Positions 32,420 to 41,034 of a stretch of 64,000 bases of DNA are shown in pieces (within the stretch, counting starts at the first letter, position 1; each line of letters begins with the position of its first letter). The notes below the pieces were generated by a model that worked only from the letters and a program-made list of their open reading frames with translations, was not told the DNA's origin and made no database searches. Source of the stretch: CBDFNN01 sp965250215 (lineage in GTDB: Bacteria > Bacteroidota > Rhodothermia > Rhodothermales > DATKEJ01). Both the position numbers and the translations under genes were made by a program. Where the stretch lies: the NCBI GenBank assembly GCA_965250215.1, contig CBDFNN010000004.1, positions 2,356,001 to 2,420,000 of the forward strand. The letters are read 5' to 3'.

Positions 32420-33160
32420 TTAGTTCTTTTCTGCTACCGCCACAAGTCTCTTGGCTTTGTGATTGTACGGAGCTCCCTTGAGATCCCCATAAATTTGCAC
32501 ATCGGAAAAACCAGCCTTCCTCAGAAGCGCTCTCATCTCTGCTCCCGAGTAGAGGTTATAGGTCAACTGGAAGGTATGCGCATGCTCACCTTCGACATAG
32601 ATCCAAGTTGAATGCGAACTGGTCCAGTCGTCATTAATTCTGGTTCGATGAAAGATAAGATCGCCATTAGGCATCTCGTGAGAAAAGTTTTCTGCATTTT
32701 CCATAGCGTGGATTTCCTTTCCACGTATATCAAGCATTATTCGGCCTCCCGTTCTCAGTGAATGATAGGCGTTTTCAAGAACCTGGAAGTCTTCTTCCGG
32801 GTTTTCAAAATACCCAAAGGACGAAAACATGTTAATGATTAGGTCGAACGACTCGGTTCGCTTGAACTGTCGCATGTCCTCCTCAACAAATTCGATAGCC
32901 ACGTTTTCCCGTGTTGCATATTCTTCGGCTTTTCCCAGCAGAAACGCCTGAAGGTCGACTGCGGTAACATCAAAGCCGATCTTCGCGAAGGGAACGCTAT
33001 GTCTTCCAGGACCACAGCATAAATCGAGAACTGCTCCCGTACCGACGCCAGAGAGTTTCCTGATGTCGTCAATTTGCTCTTTTGCCTGCTCAAACGATTC
33101 TGCAGGAAACATCCAGTCGTAAAAGAAAGACCAAAAATCAGGGTTGGAGAACCAGTTCAT
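32420..33160 (-). CDS. class I SAM-dependent methyltransferase
   Basis: The 246-residue protein contains motif I AVLDLCCGPGRHSVPFAKIG near residues 39-58, the acidic VTAVDLQ at motif II and FDLIINMFSSFGYFENPEED at motif IV. The C-terminal half is a beta-rich domain with a small-molecule-methyltransferase look. The substrate is unknown. It forms one cassette, bounded by the sites at 32340 and 33179. Confidence 0.92.
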   Translation of the reverse strand: MNWFSNPDFWSFFYDWMFPAESFEQAKEQIDDIRKLSGVGTGAVLDLCCGPGRHSVPFAKIGFDVTAVDLQAFLLGKAEEYATRENVAIEFVEEDMRQFKRTESFDLIINMFSSFGYFENPEEDFQVLENAYHSLRTGGRIMLDIRGKEIHAMENAENFSHEMPNGDLIFHRTRINDDWTSSHSTWIYVEGEHAHTFQLTYNLYSGAEMRALLRKAGFSDVQIYGDLKGAPYNHKAKRLVAVAEKN

Positions 33161-33178
33161 AATTCACCTTCGGTGGCT

Positions 33179-33267
33179 AACTAACGGTCACGATCACCGG
33201 GCCGCCGGAGTGATCTTTCCATTCAAAACACGCCTTCGGCGGCTCCGCGTGTATCGTGTTGTTATGC
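33179..33267 (-). other. attC-like recombination site
   Basis: Ends AACTAAC (33179-33185; GGCTAAC at 33175 is an alternative) and GTTATGC (33261-33267). CACGAT (33189-33194) pairs with ATCGTG (33253-33258), and the spacers GGT and TT differ in length. Its left arm is nearly the same as that of the 26522 site. The VOC stop TAA is at 33262-33264, inside the box. Confidence 0.8.
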
Positions 33268-33654
33268 GACATCAATGGGTTCGTGAATGTAGTAGCACAG
33301 TCCATCTGGAGCGACCACAAAGAACACCTGAAGTTTCTGACCATCCCGTTCATCTACGCGCCAATTGCCAATCTCAACTCCGTTTGATTCGAACTCGTCT
33401 TTGAGTTCGTGGATGTTCGAAACGAGTATTGCGGCGCCATCCTGAGAGGCATCGCCGCCGTTTTTCGAAAAACCAATTCGTGTACCGTCTCGCTCAAGGA
33501 TCACGGTCGGTACAGGCTGTTCGTGCCGTTCGATCTCCGTCATACCAAAGTGTTTGCAGTACCAGTCAGACGCCTTGTCCATATCGGTGACCGGCAAAGC
33601 TAAGACGTTGTTTTGGTACGGAGATGCGGATTTGAAAGTTGGTTCGATCCTCAT
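33262..33654 (-). CDS. VOC family protein
   Basis: The start is the ATG at 33654 (MRIEPTFKSASPYQNNVLAL); the frame continues upstream but only through an attC-like region. The 130 residues show the VOC pattern VLALPVTDMDKASDWYCKHFG, VPTVILERDGTRIGFSKNGG and a final QVFFVVAPDGLCYYIHEP. Enzyme type cannot be assigned. It differs strongly from the VOC gene at 26610, so the two are separate acquisitions rather than a duplication. Confidence 0.88.
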   Translation of the reverse strand: MRIEPTFKSASPYQNNVLALPVTDMDKASDWYCKHFGMTEIERHEQPVPTVILERDGTRIGFSKNGGDASQDGAAILVSNIHELKDEFESNGVEIGNWRVDERDGQKLQVFFVVAPDGLCYYIHEPIDVA

Positions 33655-33696
33655 CAGAGCCAGTAATTCGTTTTTGAGTTCGGACGACGAGAAGTC

Positions 33697-33800
33697 GCAT
33701 AACGGACCAGCTATGCCGCAAAAAGCGGCACACGGATTCAATGTAGCACCAAGGCACAGCCCGCGCAAGCACCGGCTTAATCTCAATAACGCTTTAGCGC
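33697..33800 (-). other. degenerate attC-like region with stem-loop
   Basis: GCATAAC at 33697-33703 is a good outer box in the expected place, and GCCGC-AAAAA-GCGGC forms a perfect stem just inside. The opposite box near the lysozyme stop reads CTTTAGC and is poor. Probably a decayed or unusual site. Confidence 0.4.
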
Positions 33801-34531
33801 GCTTTCTGTACCAGCAATTGCTCCCAATCAGCCTCGGGGCCCTGGTAGAGATCCTGATCGACAAAACCATCGACCCCATTGACTTGACCACGTTCAGAAT
33901 ACTGCCAGAAGGTCCATGTTATCCAGTCTCCAGGTGCAGCAGGAGCCGATTCGCTATAATCGGCGATCCACAGCGGGTAGGCGCTGAACCCGCTGGACAG
34001 ATACTCCGCGATAAACGACTCATTCGAGTAGATGATGGGAGTGACTCCGTAAGCTTGGGCCACCATCTCCAACCAGACATGGACGCCATCATCGATCCCT
34101 TCTACGGACATCCCCTCACTGACCTCGATATCGAGCACAGGAGGCAGGTCGCCCGGCTCTAAGTGCACCGTGGCAATGAAATTCTCGGCCTGGGCCTTGG
34201 CGTCAAGGTCGGGGAAGAAGAAGTGATAGGCACCGCGAACGAGGCCTGCATCTCTGATCCCTTCCCAGTTCTCCGTGAATTTAGGATCGACCTCCGTATT
34301 TCCCCCTGTAGCCTTCGCGAAGGCGAACGTGAGGCCGGCCGCCTTCAAGGCAACCCAATCGACGGTACCCTGGAAGTGGGAGACGTCGATGCCCTGGTAC
34401 GTCACCGAATCGATAGCCGCCACGTCCGTTGACGTGTCCTGTGACGAAGCTGTCTCCGAAGCATCGCCACAGGCGAAAAGCGTCAGGATAAAAGCTACCA
34501 AAAGGACTGGGGTCAAGCTGTTCATATCCAT
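33794..34531 (-). CDS. GH25-type lysozyme lipoprotein
   Basis: The ATG at 34531 is preceded by GGAGG five bases away and starts a lipoprotein signal (MDMNSLTPVLLVAFILTLFAC). The 245-residue product carries the GH25 muramidase fold: QGIDVSHFQGTVDW with the catalytic-site Asp, YHFFFPDLDAKAQAENF, and PPVLDIEVSEG with the Asp-x-Glu pair, then IIYSNESF and WIADYS. It should cleave peptidoglycan and be anchored in the periplasm or outer membrane. The cassette suggests a role in competition or wall remodelling. Confidence 0.93.
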   Translation of the reverse strand: MDMNSLTPVLLVAFILTLFACGDASETASSQDTSTDVAAIDSVTYQGIDVSHFQGTVDWVALKAAGLTFAFAKATGGNTEVDPKFTENWEGIRDAGLVRGAYHFFFPDLDAKAQAENFIATVHLEPGDLPPVLDIEVSEGMSVEGIDDGVHVWLEMVAQAYGVTPIIYSNESFIAEYLSSGFSAYPLWIADYSESAPAAPGDWITWTFWQYSERGQVNGVDGFVDQDLYQGPEADWEQLLVQKAR

Positions 34532-34554
34532 ATCGTCCTCCTTCAGAATTAGTG

Positions 34555-34676
34555 GCATAACGGTGTCCAGTTTTACCGCCTTGGGCGGCACTAGGTTTAG
34601 ATCAAGTACGCGAAAGGAAAGCGTAAAGTCAATTGCAGATTGACGGCCCAAGGTCGGTAGCAATCAGGGGTTAGGT
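34555..34676 (-). other. attC-like recombination site, long type
   Basis: Ends GCATAAC (34555-34561) and GTTAGGT (34670-34676), 122 bp. ACCGCCTTGGGC (34575-34586) pairs with GCCCAAGGTCGGT (34646-34658), with one extra base in the right arm. Confidence 0.78.
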
Positions 34677-34697
34677 GGCACTAGAAGTGAATTAGTC

Positions 34698-34898
34698 TTA
34701 ATCGGAATCAGGACCTGATTTACGGCTGTTCCCTCCGAGGCGAGAATAGACAAACGCAATACAGAGCCATGTGACGACAAGCAAGACCGTACCTGCGGCA
34801 CCGGTATGTACACCCCGATCTCCTTGCAACACAAGGTCGACATTTAACACAATCTGAGAGGCTCCGACGACAAATGCAGCTTTATACGGATTGCTCAT
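34698..34898 (-). CDS. small two-helix membrane protein
   Basis: Starting at the ATG 34898 the product has 66 residues (MSNPYKAAFVVGASQIVLNV...). A GTG at 34940 would add 14 residues. Two hydrophobic segments, AAFVVGASQIVLNVDLVL and AAGTVLLVVTWLCIAFVYS, are joined by the loop QGDRGVHTG. I do not recognise a family. It lies in its own short cassette after the site at 34555. Confidence 0.6.
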   Translation of the reverse strand: MSNPYKAAFVVGASQIVLNVDLVLQGDRGVHTGAAGTVLLVVTWLCIAFVYSRLGGNSRKSGPDSD

Positions 34899-35017
34899 TT
34901 CACGAGCGGTCAAGTCGAAAAGTAAACCACACAGAATCACCTACAGGAATAATCCGATAGCTGGATGAACGGTGATATTACCAGTTCTTCGATACATCAA
35001 ATAATGGCCGAAAGCAG

Positions 35018-36187
35018 CTAAAATGACGTTGCATTTGGACCGGGAAAAAAGTACTCCAGCATGATATCCTGGTGGGCACGCCACATACCCCATGAGTGTC
35101 CTTCATGCCATTCATTCCACAGATGTTCATTGCCATTATTGCGAAGCGCACCCAAATACTCCGATGAATATCTCGAAATCGAGGGTTCATATGTACCCCA
35201 CTCAACATAGTACTTGACGGTGGACTCGTCCGAATCGGCAATTCGGGAGAGAAGGGCGCCGCGGTCAACGCCGAAGGCGGTTGACAGGGGCGCGCACAGG
35301 CCAAAGACGTCAGGGTGTTCGTTGCAAAGTTGAGCAGAAATGTTGCCTCCAAGTGAGATTCCGGTGACTCCACGCCGCGCGGGATCCGATGAAATGTGGA
35401 ATTCGGAATTTGCCCAGGGCATGAACTCTTCAACTACAAAATTGACAAAAGCCCTATTGTGCGATCCGGCATATTCCTCCATTCGATCGGCAGGATCAAG
35501 AAACAGGGCAAAGATGGGTTGAATTTGGCCCGAGGCGATCAGGTTGTCAAGAATGGCTGGCATGCTTCCCAAATTCAGATAGTCCGACCCATCGTGAAAA
35601 AGCATAATGCCAAGTGCCACTTCTGCCACGGCGTCATATCCGGGTGGGGCGTACACGAAAACCTTTCTGCTACCGTTCAGATGTTGGCTTGTGATGGTAT
35701 GCTCGGTGAGGCTACCCTTCGATACATCTGCAGATATATTGATTTCCTCGGGCTGTACATATCTCGGCATGGCCAGTTCAGAGTTGGACCCATATCCTCC
35801 TGACACATGAAACGAATTCATCGGGTCCATCGAATACATCGTCTCGTTGACCACGAACTGATAATCCAGTCGCGCATCTGGTTCGAACATCACTTCCCGG
35901 TACCACAGATCCGTTCCCTCGACTCGGGTCATTTCGAACGTTTCTGGCTTCCAATCAGAGAAATCTCCAACGACTGAGACCTGAGAGGAATCACTCCTGA
36001 AAAGAAAAACAGCAAGAGAATCTGACTCAGTCAGTGGTAGCGCTGGGGACGAAGCCCAGAACGAGCCAATTCGAGCTTGTCGTTGTTCGAGATGGAGGCT
36101 TTCCAGTTCTTGAATAAACTGAGATGGAATCTGGTCGGCAGCTTGAGTGCACGACGCCAGGAAAAGGCAGAAAAACAGATAGCGCAT
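35018..36187 (-). CDS. secreted esterase with N-terminal CBM48-like domain
   Basis: A lipoprotein-like signal (MRYLFFCLFLASCTQA) is followed by an E-set/CBM48 module (QVSVVGDFSDWKPETFEMTR, YQFVVN). An esterase-D-type alpha/beta hydrolase comes next: FHDGSDYLN, nucleophile elbow GISLGG with Ser278, and the late His in WHEGHSWGMWRAHQD. The 389-residue layout equals that of ferric-enterobactin-esterase (Fes)-like and carbohydrate esterase proteins. The substrate is unresolved. No clear attC lies right after its stop, so it may share a cassette with the small membrane protein. Confidence 0.85.
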   Translation of the reverse strand: MRYLFFCLFLASCTQAADQIPSQFIQELESLHLEQRQARIGSFWASSPALPLTESDSLAVFLFRSDSSQVSVVGDFSDWKPETFEMTRVEGTDLWYREVMFEPDARLDYQFVVNETMYSMDPMNSFHVSGGYGSNSELAMPRYVQPEEINISADVSKGSLTEHTITSQHLNGSRKVFVYAPPGYDAVAEVALGIMLFHDGSDYLNLGSMPAILDNLIASGQIQPIFALFLDPADRMEEYAGSHNRAFVNFVVEEFMPWANSEFHISSDPARRGVTGISLGGNISAQLCNEHPDVFGLCAPLSTAFGVDRGALLSRIADSDESTVKYYVEWGTYEPSISRYSSEYLGALRNNGNEHLWNEWHEGHSWGMWRAHQDIMLEYFFPGPNATSF

Positions 36188-36449
36188 TTTTCAGCGTGCG
36201 ATGGATTTTGTGAGATCAAGTACCATACGCACAGCAGAACGTCGTTATTACCTAAAGGTCCCCGTTGTCCAAGACGAGTGTTTGAGCGATCGGCGACCAA
36301 TTTGACCGATTTCGCTTCATTTTTTCTTCCTGAAACATTTCTTCAGTCGCGTTCGATCGTGGATATCCAGTCGGCTAGCGCTGGTACTGGACGCACGCCG
36401 GCTACGCCGCATGATACCGAACAGGCAGACCGCAGAGCGAATTCCACCG

Positions 36450-36578
36450 CCTAACGATCCGGCCATAACCCGCCGAATACAGTGGGAAGATTGCTGATTC
36501 AAAGCTACAAGACACAGCCGGCCAGAGCAAGGCAAAAAGCTGCACGCATTCGGTCGGCCGTTAATGGCCTTGTTATAC
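36450..36578 (-). other. attC-like recombination site, long VCR-like type, in a 500-bp gap
   Basis: Ends GCCTAAC (36450-36456) and GTTATAC (36572-36578), 129 bp. GGCCATAACCCGCCGA in the left arm is almost the reverse complement of the right arm around TCGGCCGTTAATGGCC. Further in, CCGAAT pairs with ATTCGG. The rest of the 36188-36683 gap has no gene that I can support. Confidence 0.75.
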
Positions 36579-36683
36579 CGCAGCAGGATTTGGGATCAAT
36601 TCAAATCTGCATAAATGACTTGAGTGTGCATAGCACTCATGAACCTTTCATGTCTTGCTAAATGAATAAATTTGGTAAAAAAG

Positions 36684-37922
36684 CTATTCCTTCAGTAACT
36701 CAGTAACAGCCGCTGCAAAGGCAGCGTTATACCCATAGAAGTTATCTTCCCCTTGCCCCAGAGCTTCGGGCCACGCACTGTGAGTTACAATGACGAGATT
36801 TTCAATTGGGTCAATCCAAATCATCTGTCCAAAAATGCCATAAGCCGCATACGTTCTAGTCGAGTCAATATGATATAGCCACCAAAGCGCTCCATACTGG
36901 TTAGCAGCAGGAGAGGGGGTAGTCGTTTCCTCCATCCAGTCTTCGGGAAGTACTGCCTGATTAGCCGGTTTATTTTTGTGTTCGCTTATTGCAAAAAGAC
37001 CAATTCGACCGTAATCCCGAAGGGTTGCACTAATGCAACACCCTCCGTCTTCCGGACCATCCGGATTTAGTAACAACCAATTGGCATCTGATTCCATCCC
37101 GAAAGGTTTCCAAATTTTACTGGACAAATAGGAAGATAGATTTTTTCCAATTGCTGCTCGCAACACTAGTCCCACAAGTTGGGTCTCAGCGGAATTGTAG
37201 TTGAATCTTTCTCCGGGTGGAGCTACTCGCGGCAGTTTCTCGAGGTAATCTAGCATGCCGGAAGTTTCTTTAATGGATATGTATTTTCTTATATCACTTT
37301 CCGGGTCATTATACTCTTCATTCCATTTCACGCCAGAAGCCATTTGCATAGCATGACGAATGCTAACTTTTTCATATTCGCTACCTTCAAGTTCGGGCAG
37401 ATAATTGGTGATAGGATCATCCAGACTGCTAATAAAACCATCTTGAACGGCTGCTCCTATCAGCATGGATACAACAGATTTTGCCACTGAGTATGATATC
37501 CATTTGCTCTTGGGTGTGTTACCTTGCGAATAACGCTCGAGAACAACCATATCATCTTTTATGACTAATAACCCCAGAATACGATGATGGTCGATAAACT
37601 CTTCCAGGCCATAGGTACTATCATTGTATTCGAACTTTACTTGTAGCAGATCAGGGGTTTCATCCCTGGGCAAGGGGTAAGGTTCATCGCCGGCCTCAAT
37701 GAGTCTTGTATTCCAGATTTGGTCTATATTTCGGAAACCAATAATTTTTTCCGCATGTGACCATTCATAAGAACTTTTCTCTAACAAAGCTGGCCTAATA
37801 TGATCAGGGATCTCGCTTGAGCTCTGATCAATCTCTTCAATTCCTGGTTCTTCACACCCCAAAAGGACGATAAGCGGAATGCTTAGGGTGAGAAGTAGTA
37901 GTCGCAAAGAAGGTATTTTCAT
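36684..37922 (-). CDS. beta-lactamase-fold serine hydrolase lipoprotein
   Basis: A lipobox signal (LSIPLIVLLGC) starts a 412-residue PBP4*/class C-like hydrolase. The active-site SxxK is SVAK at 145-148, the YxN is FNYNSAETQ, and the late motif is YGIFGQMIWIDP with a HSAWPEA tail. It probably acts in the periplasm as an esterase, amidase or D-peptidase. The attC-like site lies 106 bp beyond its stop, farther than in the small cassettes. Confidence 0.9.
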   Translation of the reverse strand: MKIPSLRLLLLTLSIPLIVLLGCEEPGIEEIDQSSSEIPDHIRPALLEKSSYEWSHAEKIIGFRNIDQIWNTRLIEAGDEPYPLPRDETPDLLQVKFEYNDSTYGLEEFIDHHRILGLLVIKDDMVVLERYSQGNTPKSKWISYSVAKSVVSMLIGAAVQDGFISSLDDPITNYLPELEGSEYEKVSIRHAMQMASGVKWNEEYNDPESDIRKYISIKETSGMLDYLEKLPRVAPPGERFNYNSAETQLVGLVLRAAIGKNLSSYLSSKIWKPFGMESDANWLLLNPDGPEDGGCCISATLRDYGRIGLFAISEHKNKPANQAVLPEDWMEETTTPSPAANQYGALWWLYHIDSTRTYAAYGIFGQMIWIDPIENLVIVTHSAWPEALGQGEDNFYGYNAAFAAAVTELLKE

Positions 37923-38022
37923 TGTGTCATATATGATTAGATCAGTAACAATTCAATTTTTTAAATGCCATCATTTCTCTGAAAACAAAAAAGACTGCCA
38001 AACAATTTTAGTACTTTTTTAA

Positions 38023-38092
38023 TTACAACACGTGCTGAATAAAGGCCACTTAGGTGTCACCAGTCCCCTCGATACCCTTTAGTGTGTTAGGA
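38023..38092 (-). other. degenerate attC-like site
   Basis: TTACAAC (38023-38029) and GTTAGGA (38086-38092) are one or two bases from consensus. AACAC and TAAAGG on the left pair with CCTTTA and GTGTT on the right. Lies downstream of the D-aminoacylase. Confidence 0.4.
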
Positions 38093-38126
38093 TTTCTGGT
38101 TCTCAGCCAATGGAAGTCTTCAAGTT

Positions 38127-39830
38127 CTAGCGCTCCCTGCCCGTCCACCCCGGGCCACGTACGACCCTTCCTGGTGTGACTCCTGTATGCTCGCCATCTC
38201 TCAGCACCTGCTCGCCGTTGACAAAGACGTGCACCATGCCCGAGGCGTACTGGTGCGGTTCGATAAAAGTCGCATTGTCCTGAATCTCCTCAGGCTCGAA
38301 GACAACGACGTCAGCGAAGAAGCCCGGCTTCAATTCACCTCGCCGATCTATTCGCAATGTTCGAGCCGGTAGCGCGGCCAGCTTGCGAATCGCTTCGGCG
38401 AGCGTGATGACCTGTTCGTCGCGAACGTATTTCGCCAATACGCGGGCGAAGCTCCCATAGGCTCGAGGGTGCGGGTTGCTCTTCAGAAACACGCCCTCTG
38501 TCGCCAGCGACGCCGCGTCCGAATTGAAGCTGACCCAAGGTAAGGCCACCACGCGCCGTACAATATCTTCGGATTGCGTGAAGTAGATCGTCTCGATCCG
38601 GCTGCCATCTTCGACGATTAGATCCAGGATCGTCTCCGCCGGTGTCGTTCCTCGCATTTCCGCCACCTCTGCAAGGGTCTTACCCGTCAGCGGCTTCAGT
38701 GCATCGGACTTGAAGGCGACCATGAGAATGTTCTCCGGCGAACCAGACATCAGGAACATGTTTTCCCACTCGTCGGACGGGCTACGCATCTCTTGAATGA
38801 TCTGGGCGCGCTTCTCCGGATCGCTCATTCGCTCTAGCGATGCCTCGAAACCACCCTCTTGCACCCAAGGTGGTATAGTGACATTCAGCCCGGTCGCACC
38901 CGCAGCATAGGTATAGACATCGGCGGTGATCTCGAGGCCTTCTGCCCTTGCATCCTCAATCATCTCAAGCGCCTGGTCGAACAAAGGCCAATTGGCCTGT
39001 CCGGACGATTTGAGATGGTAGATCTCGGCACGTATGTCGGCTTCACGGGCGATCGTCAGCAATTCATCGATCGCTTCTATCATGTGCGCTCCTTCATCGC
39101 GCATGTGCGAGATGTACATGCCGTCGTACTCAGCGGCGACCTTCGAAAGCTCCACGAGTTCGTCGGTTTCGGCGAAGAGGCCGGGCGGATACATCAACGA
39201 CGACGCCACTCCCAAGGCCCCGTCTTCCATGGCCGCTCCAACGAGCATACGCATCCGCTCGAGTTCCTCGGCTGTGGGCGCGCGGTCCTCGTGCCCCATC
39301 ACATATTCGCGTGGAGTCGCTGCGCCTAAAAACGACGCCACATTCGGCGAGATGCCGCGTTGCTCGAGGTATTCGAGGTACTCCGCCAGCGTCGTCCACT
39401 CCACGTCATAGCGGATATCGGTCTGAAGGCTGGTCATCGTCGCCTTCATATCGTCGTTGAGAGGACCCATGGAACTGCCTTCTCCCATGATCTCGAGCGT
39501 CACACCCTGACGAATATTGCTTTGCGAGTGACCATCCTCGATCAATGTCTCGTTGGCCCAAGACATCATGTTGATGAAGCCAGGGGCTACCGCGAGGCCC
39601 TGGACGTTTATCTCAATGGATGCAGTGGCAGCACCGATGTCCCCAAGCGCGACGATCATGTCACCATCAATCGCCACGTCACCCACGTAGGCTTCGCCAC
39701 CACTGCCGTCGAAGATATCGCCGCCGCGCAGTATGATGTCGTAGGTGGTCGATGGTTTGCATCCCATCAGCAAGGCACAAATCATAACGCTGGTGAAGAC
39801 CAGTCGACCGATGTGTTTGTCTGAGCTCAT
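38127..39830 (-). CDS. N-acyl-D-amino-acid deacylase (D-aminoacylase) lipoprotein
   Basis: The 567-residue protein has a lipobox (ALLMGC) and the amidohydrolase-family start YDIILRGGDIFDGSGG and VAPGFINMMSW. The common HSH-type metal motif is replaced by MMSWANE, so one metal-ligand pair is missing, as in some D-aminoacylase subgroups or inactive members. The ending is typical: HPRAYGSFARVLAKYVRDE, LAEAIRKLAALPARTL and PGFFADVVVFEPEEI. It would deacylate N-acyl-D-amino acids in the periplasm if active. The truncated pseudogene at 30022 belongs to the same family. Confidence 0.87.
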   Translation of the reverse strand: MSSDKHIGRLVFTSVMICALLMGCKPSTTYDIILRGGDIFDGSGGEAYVGDVAIDGDMIVALGDIGAATASIEINVQGLAVAPGFINMMSWANETLIEDGHSQSNIRQGVTLEIMGEGSSMGPLNDDMKATMTSLQTDIRYDVEWTTLAEYLEYLEQRGISPNVASFLGAATPREYVMGHEDRAPTAEELERMRMLVGAAMEDGALGVASSLMYPPGLFAETDELVELSKVAAEYDGMYISHMRDEGAHMIEAIDELLTIAREADIRAEIYHLKSSGQANWPLFDQALEMIEDARAEGLEITADVYTYAAGATGLNVTIPPWVQEGGFEASLERMSDPEKRAQIIQEMRSPSDEWENMFLMSGSPENILMVAFKSDALKPLTGKTLAEVAEMRGTTPAETILDLIVEDGSRIETIYFTQSEDIVRRVVALPWVSFNSDAASLATEGVFLKSNPHPRAYGSFARVLAKYVRDEQVITLAEAIRKLAALPARTLRIDRRGELKPGFFADVVVFEPEEIQDNATFIEPHQYASGMVHVFVNGEQVLRDGEHTGVTPGRVVRGPGWTGRER

Positions 39831-39839
39831 AGCCTGCAG

Positions 39840-40232
39840 TTATTTCGCTACGCTATTAGCTGTCTTGGGCATGAGAAACCAGAGCACAGCTGCTACCAGA
39901 AATAAGGCTGGAATATCGCCTAAAAGGTTTGCCTTCTCAGTATCATCAACGAGGGCTTGAACTAGCATGATTCCACCGTGGACAATACTCGACCAGATCG
40001 TGAACCATATAAGACTTGTATGAGCCATGGGATCTTTCGCAGCACGAATTAAAAATATTCCTAGGGTAATGTACACACCCATAATCATCTGCTCGTATTC
40101 TGGTTGTGCCGGTGTCCAACCCCATCCCGAAGGCCAGATCCACATCATCATTGCGGGGACACCTACGATGAAAATGGCGCCAAATACATAAAGGGCGATT
40201 TTCAAATACTTGTGCTCTTCTTCTTGTGGCAT
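39840..40232 (-). CDS. four-helix membrane protein (DUF6632-like)
   Basis: 130 residues with four hydrophobic helices: IALYVFGAIFIVGVPAMMMW, IMGVYITLGIFLIR, SLIWFTIWSSIVHGGIMLVQ and LFLVAAVLWFLM. The HTSLIWFTIWSSIVHG motif with MMVQA-like helix is typical of a small family often found alone; the function is unknown. It ends 10 bp before the D-aminoacylase start, so the two could be co-transcribed in one cassette. Confidence 0.7.
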   Translation of the reverse strand: MPQEEEHKYLKIALYVFGAIFIVGVPAMMMWIWPSGWGWTPAQPEYEQMIMGVYITLGIFLIRAAKDPMAHTSLIWFTIWSSIVHGGIMLVQALVDDTEKANLLGDIPALFLVAAVLWFLMPKTANSVAK

Positions 40233-40437
40233 GTTTTTCTAGTTTCGTTGTTTTAGCGACTGCTATCAGCAGGTATCAGGTGCCCAAAGCATGCGGGGCA
40301 CTTTGCACTAATCTAGCGAAAGCGGTCACGCTGAGCAACAAGCTTACCGTCAGACCGCCTCAAGGTCGGGTGTGTCAATGTGCAGTTTTGGAGGCATCAC
40401 AAACAAACATTTCGGGAGGAGTAGCGTGTCGAACGCG

Positions 40438-41034
40438 CTAGAGTCGCGCGAGCCCTTCCTTTCCGCCCTTGATCTTCGCCTTGCGAAAATCTGCGTGAAA
40501 ATGTCGGACGAGGTCCCGAAGAAACACGTCTGAGTATTGATCATCCACATTTTCTCGCAATGCGGCGAAGCTGATCATTTGAAATCCCTTGCGGGTCAGG
40601 TGTTCGAGCACCCGTTGCCGAGCGACCGTAAGTGTATCATTTGGGTCTGGACTTGGTTCTTTTATTGGAACAACCAATGGACGAATCGTCTCGATCAGAC
40701 GACGAGCGTCAGAGGTCCATAGATTTCCTTGAAACTGTGGAGGGTGGTCAATTTCAGTGACTTCTGGGTCCGCTACATAAAGGACGACGACCTTGCCAGC
40801 GCCCCAGAAAGCGCCAAGCTCCGCGAGACACCATCTGGATTTAAGTGAGCGACGGGTAGCGACGAAAATGCATGCTTCACATTCATCAATCGCTTTGCGT
40901 AATTGTTCTGCCAATGGACTGCCCGGGGTCATCTCCAATACGTCCCAACGCGGAATATTCTGTCCGTCAAGCGCGAGACACAGTGCAGTATAGGCGGCTT
41001 CGTCCTTCTGACTGTGGCTTACAAATACTGGCAT
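40438..41034 (-). CDS. TIR-domain protein
   Basis: The 198 residues begin with a TIR domain (MPVFVSHSQKDEAAYTALCL), a CIFVATRRSLKSRWCLAELG segment in which Glu72 is placed as the NADase catalytic residue, and VVVLYVADPE. The C-terminal 60 residues are helical (LRDLVRHFHADFRKAKIKGG). There is no second large domain. Bacterial TIR proteins often cleave NAD in anti-phage systems, but no partner sensor gene is adjacent here. It could be a stand-alone effector or have another role. It is the last gene at the right end of the array. Confidence 0.85.
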   Translation of the reverse strand: MPVFVSHSQKDEAAYTALCLALDGQNIPRWDVLEMTPGSPLAEQLRKAIDECEACIFVATRRSLKSRWCLAELGAFWGAGKVVVLYVADPEVTEIDHPPQFQGNLWTSDARRLIETIRPLVVPIKEPSPDPNDTLTVARQRVLEHLTRKGFQMISFAALRENVDDQYSDVFLRDLVRHFHADFRKAKIKGGKEGLARL

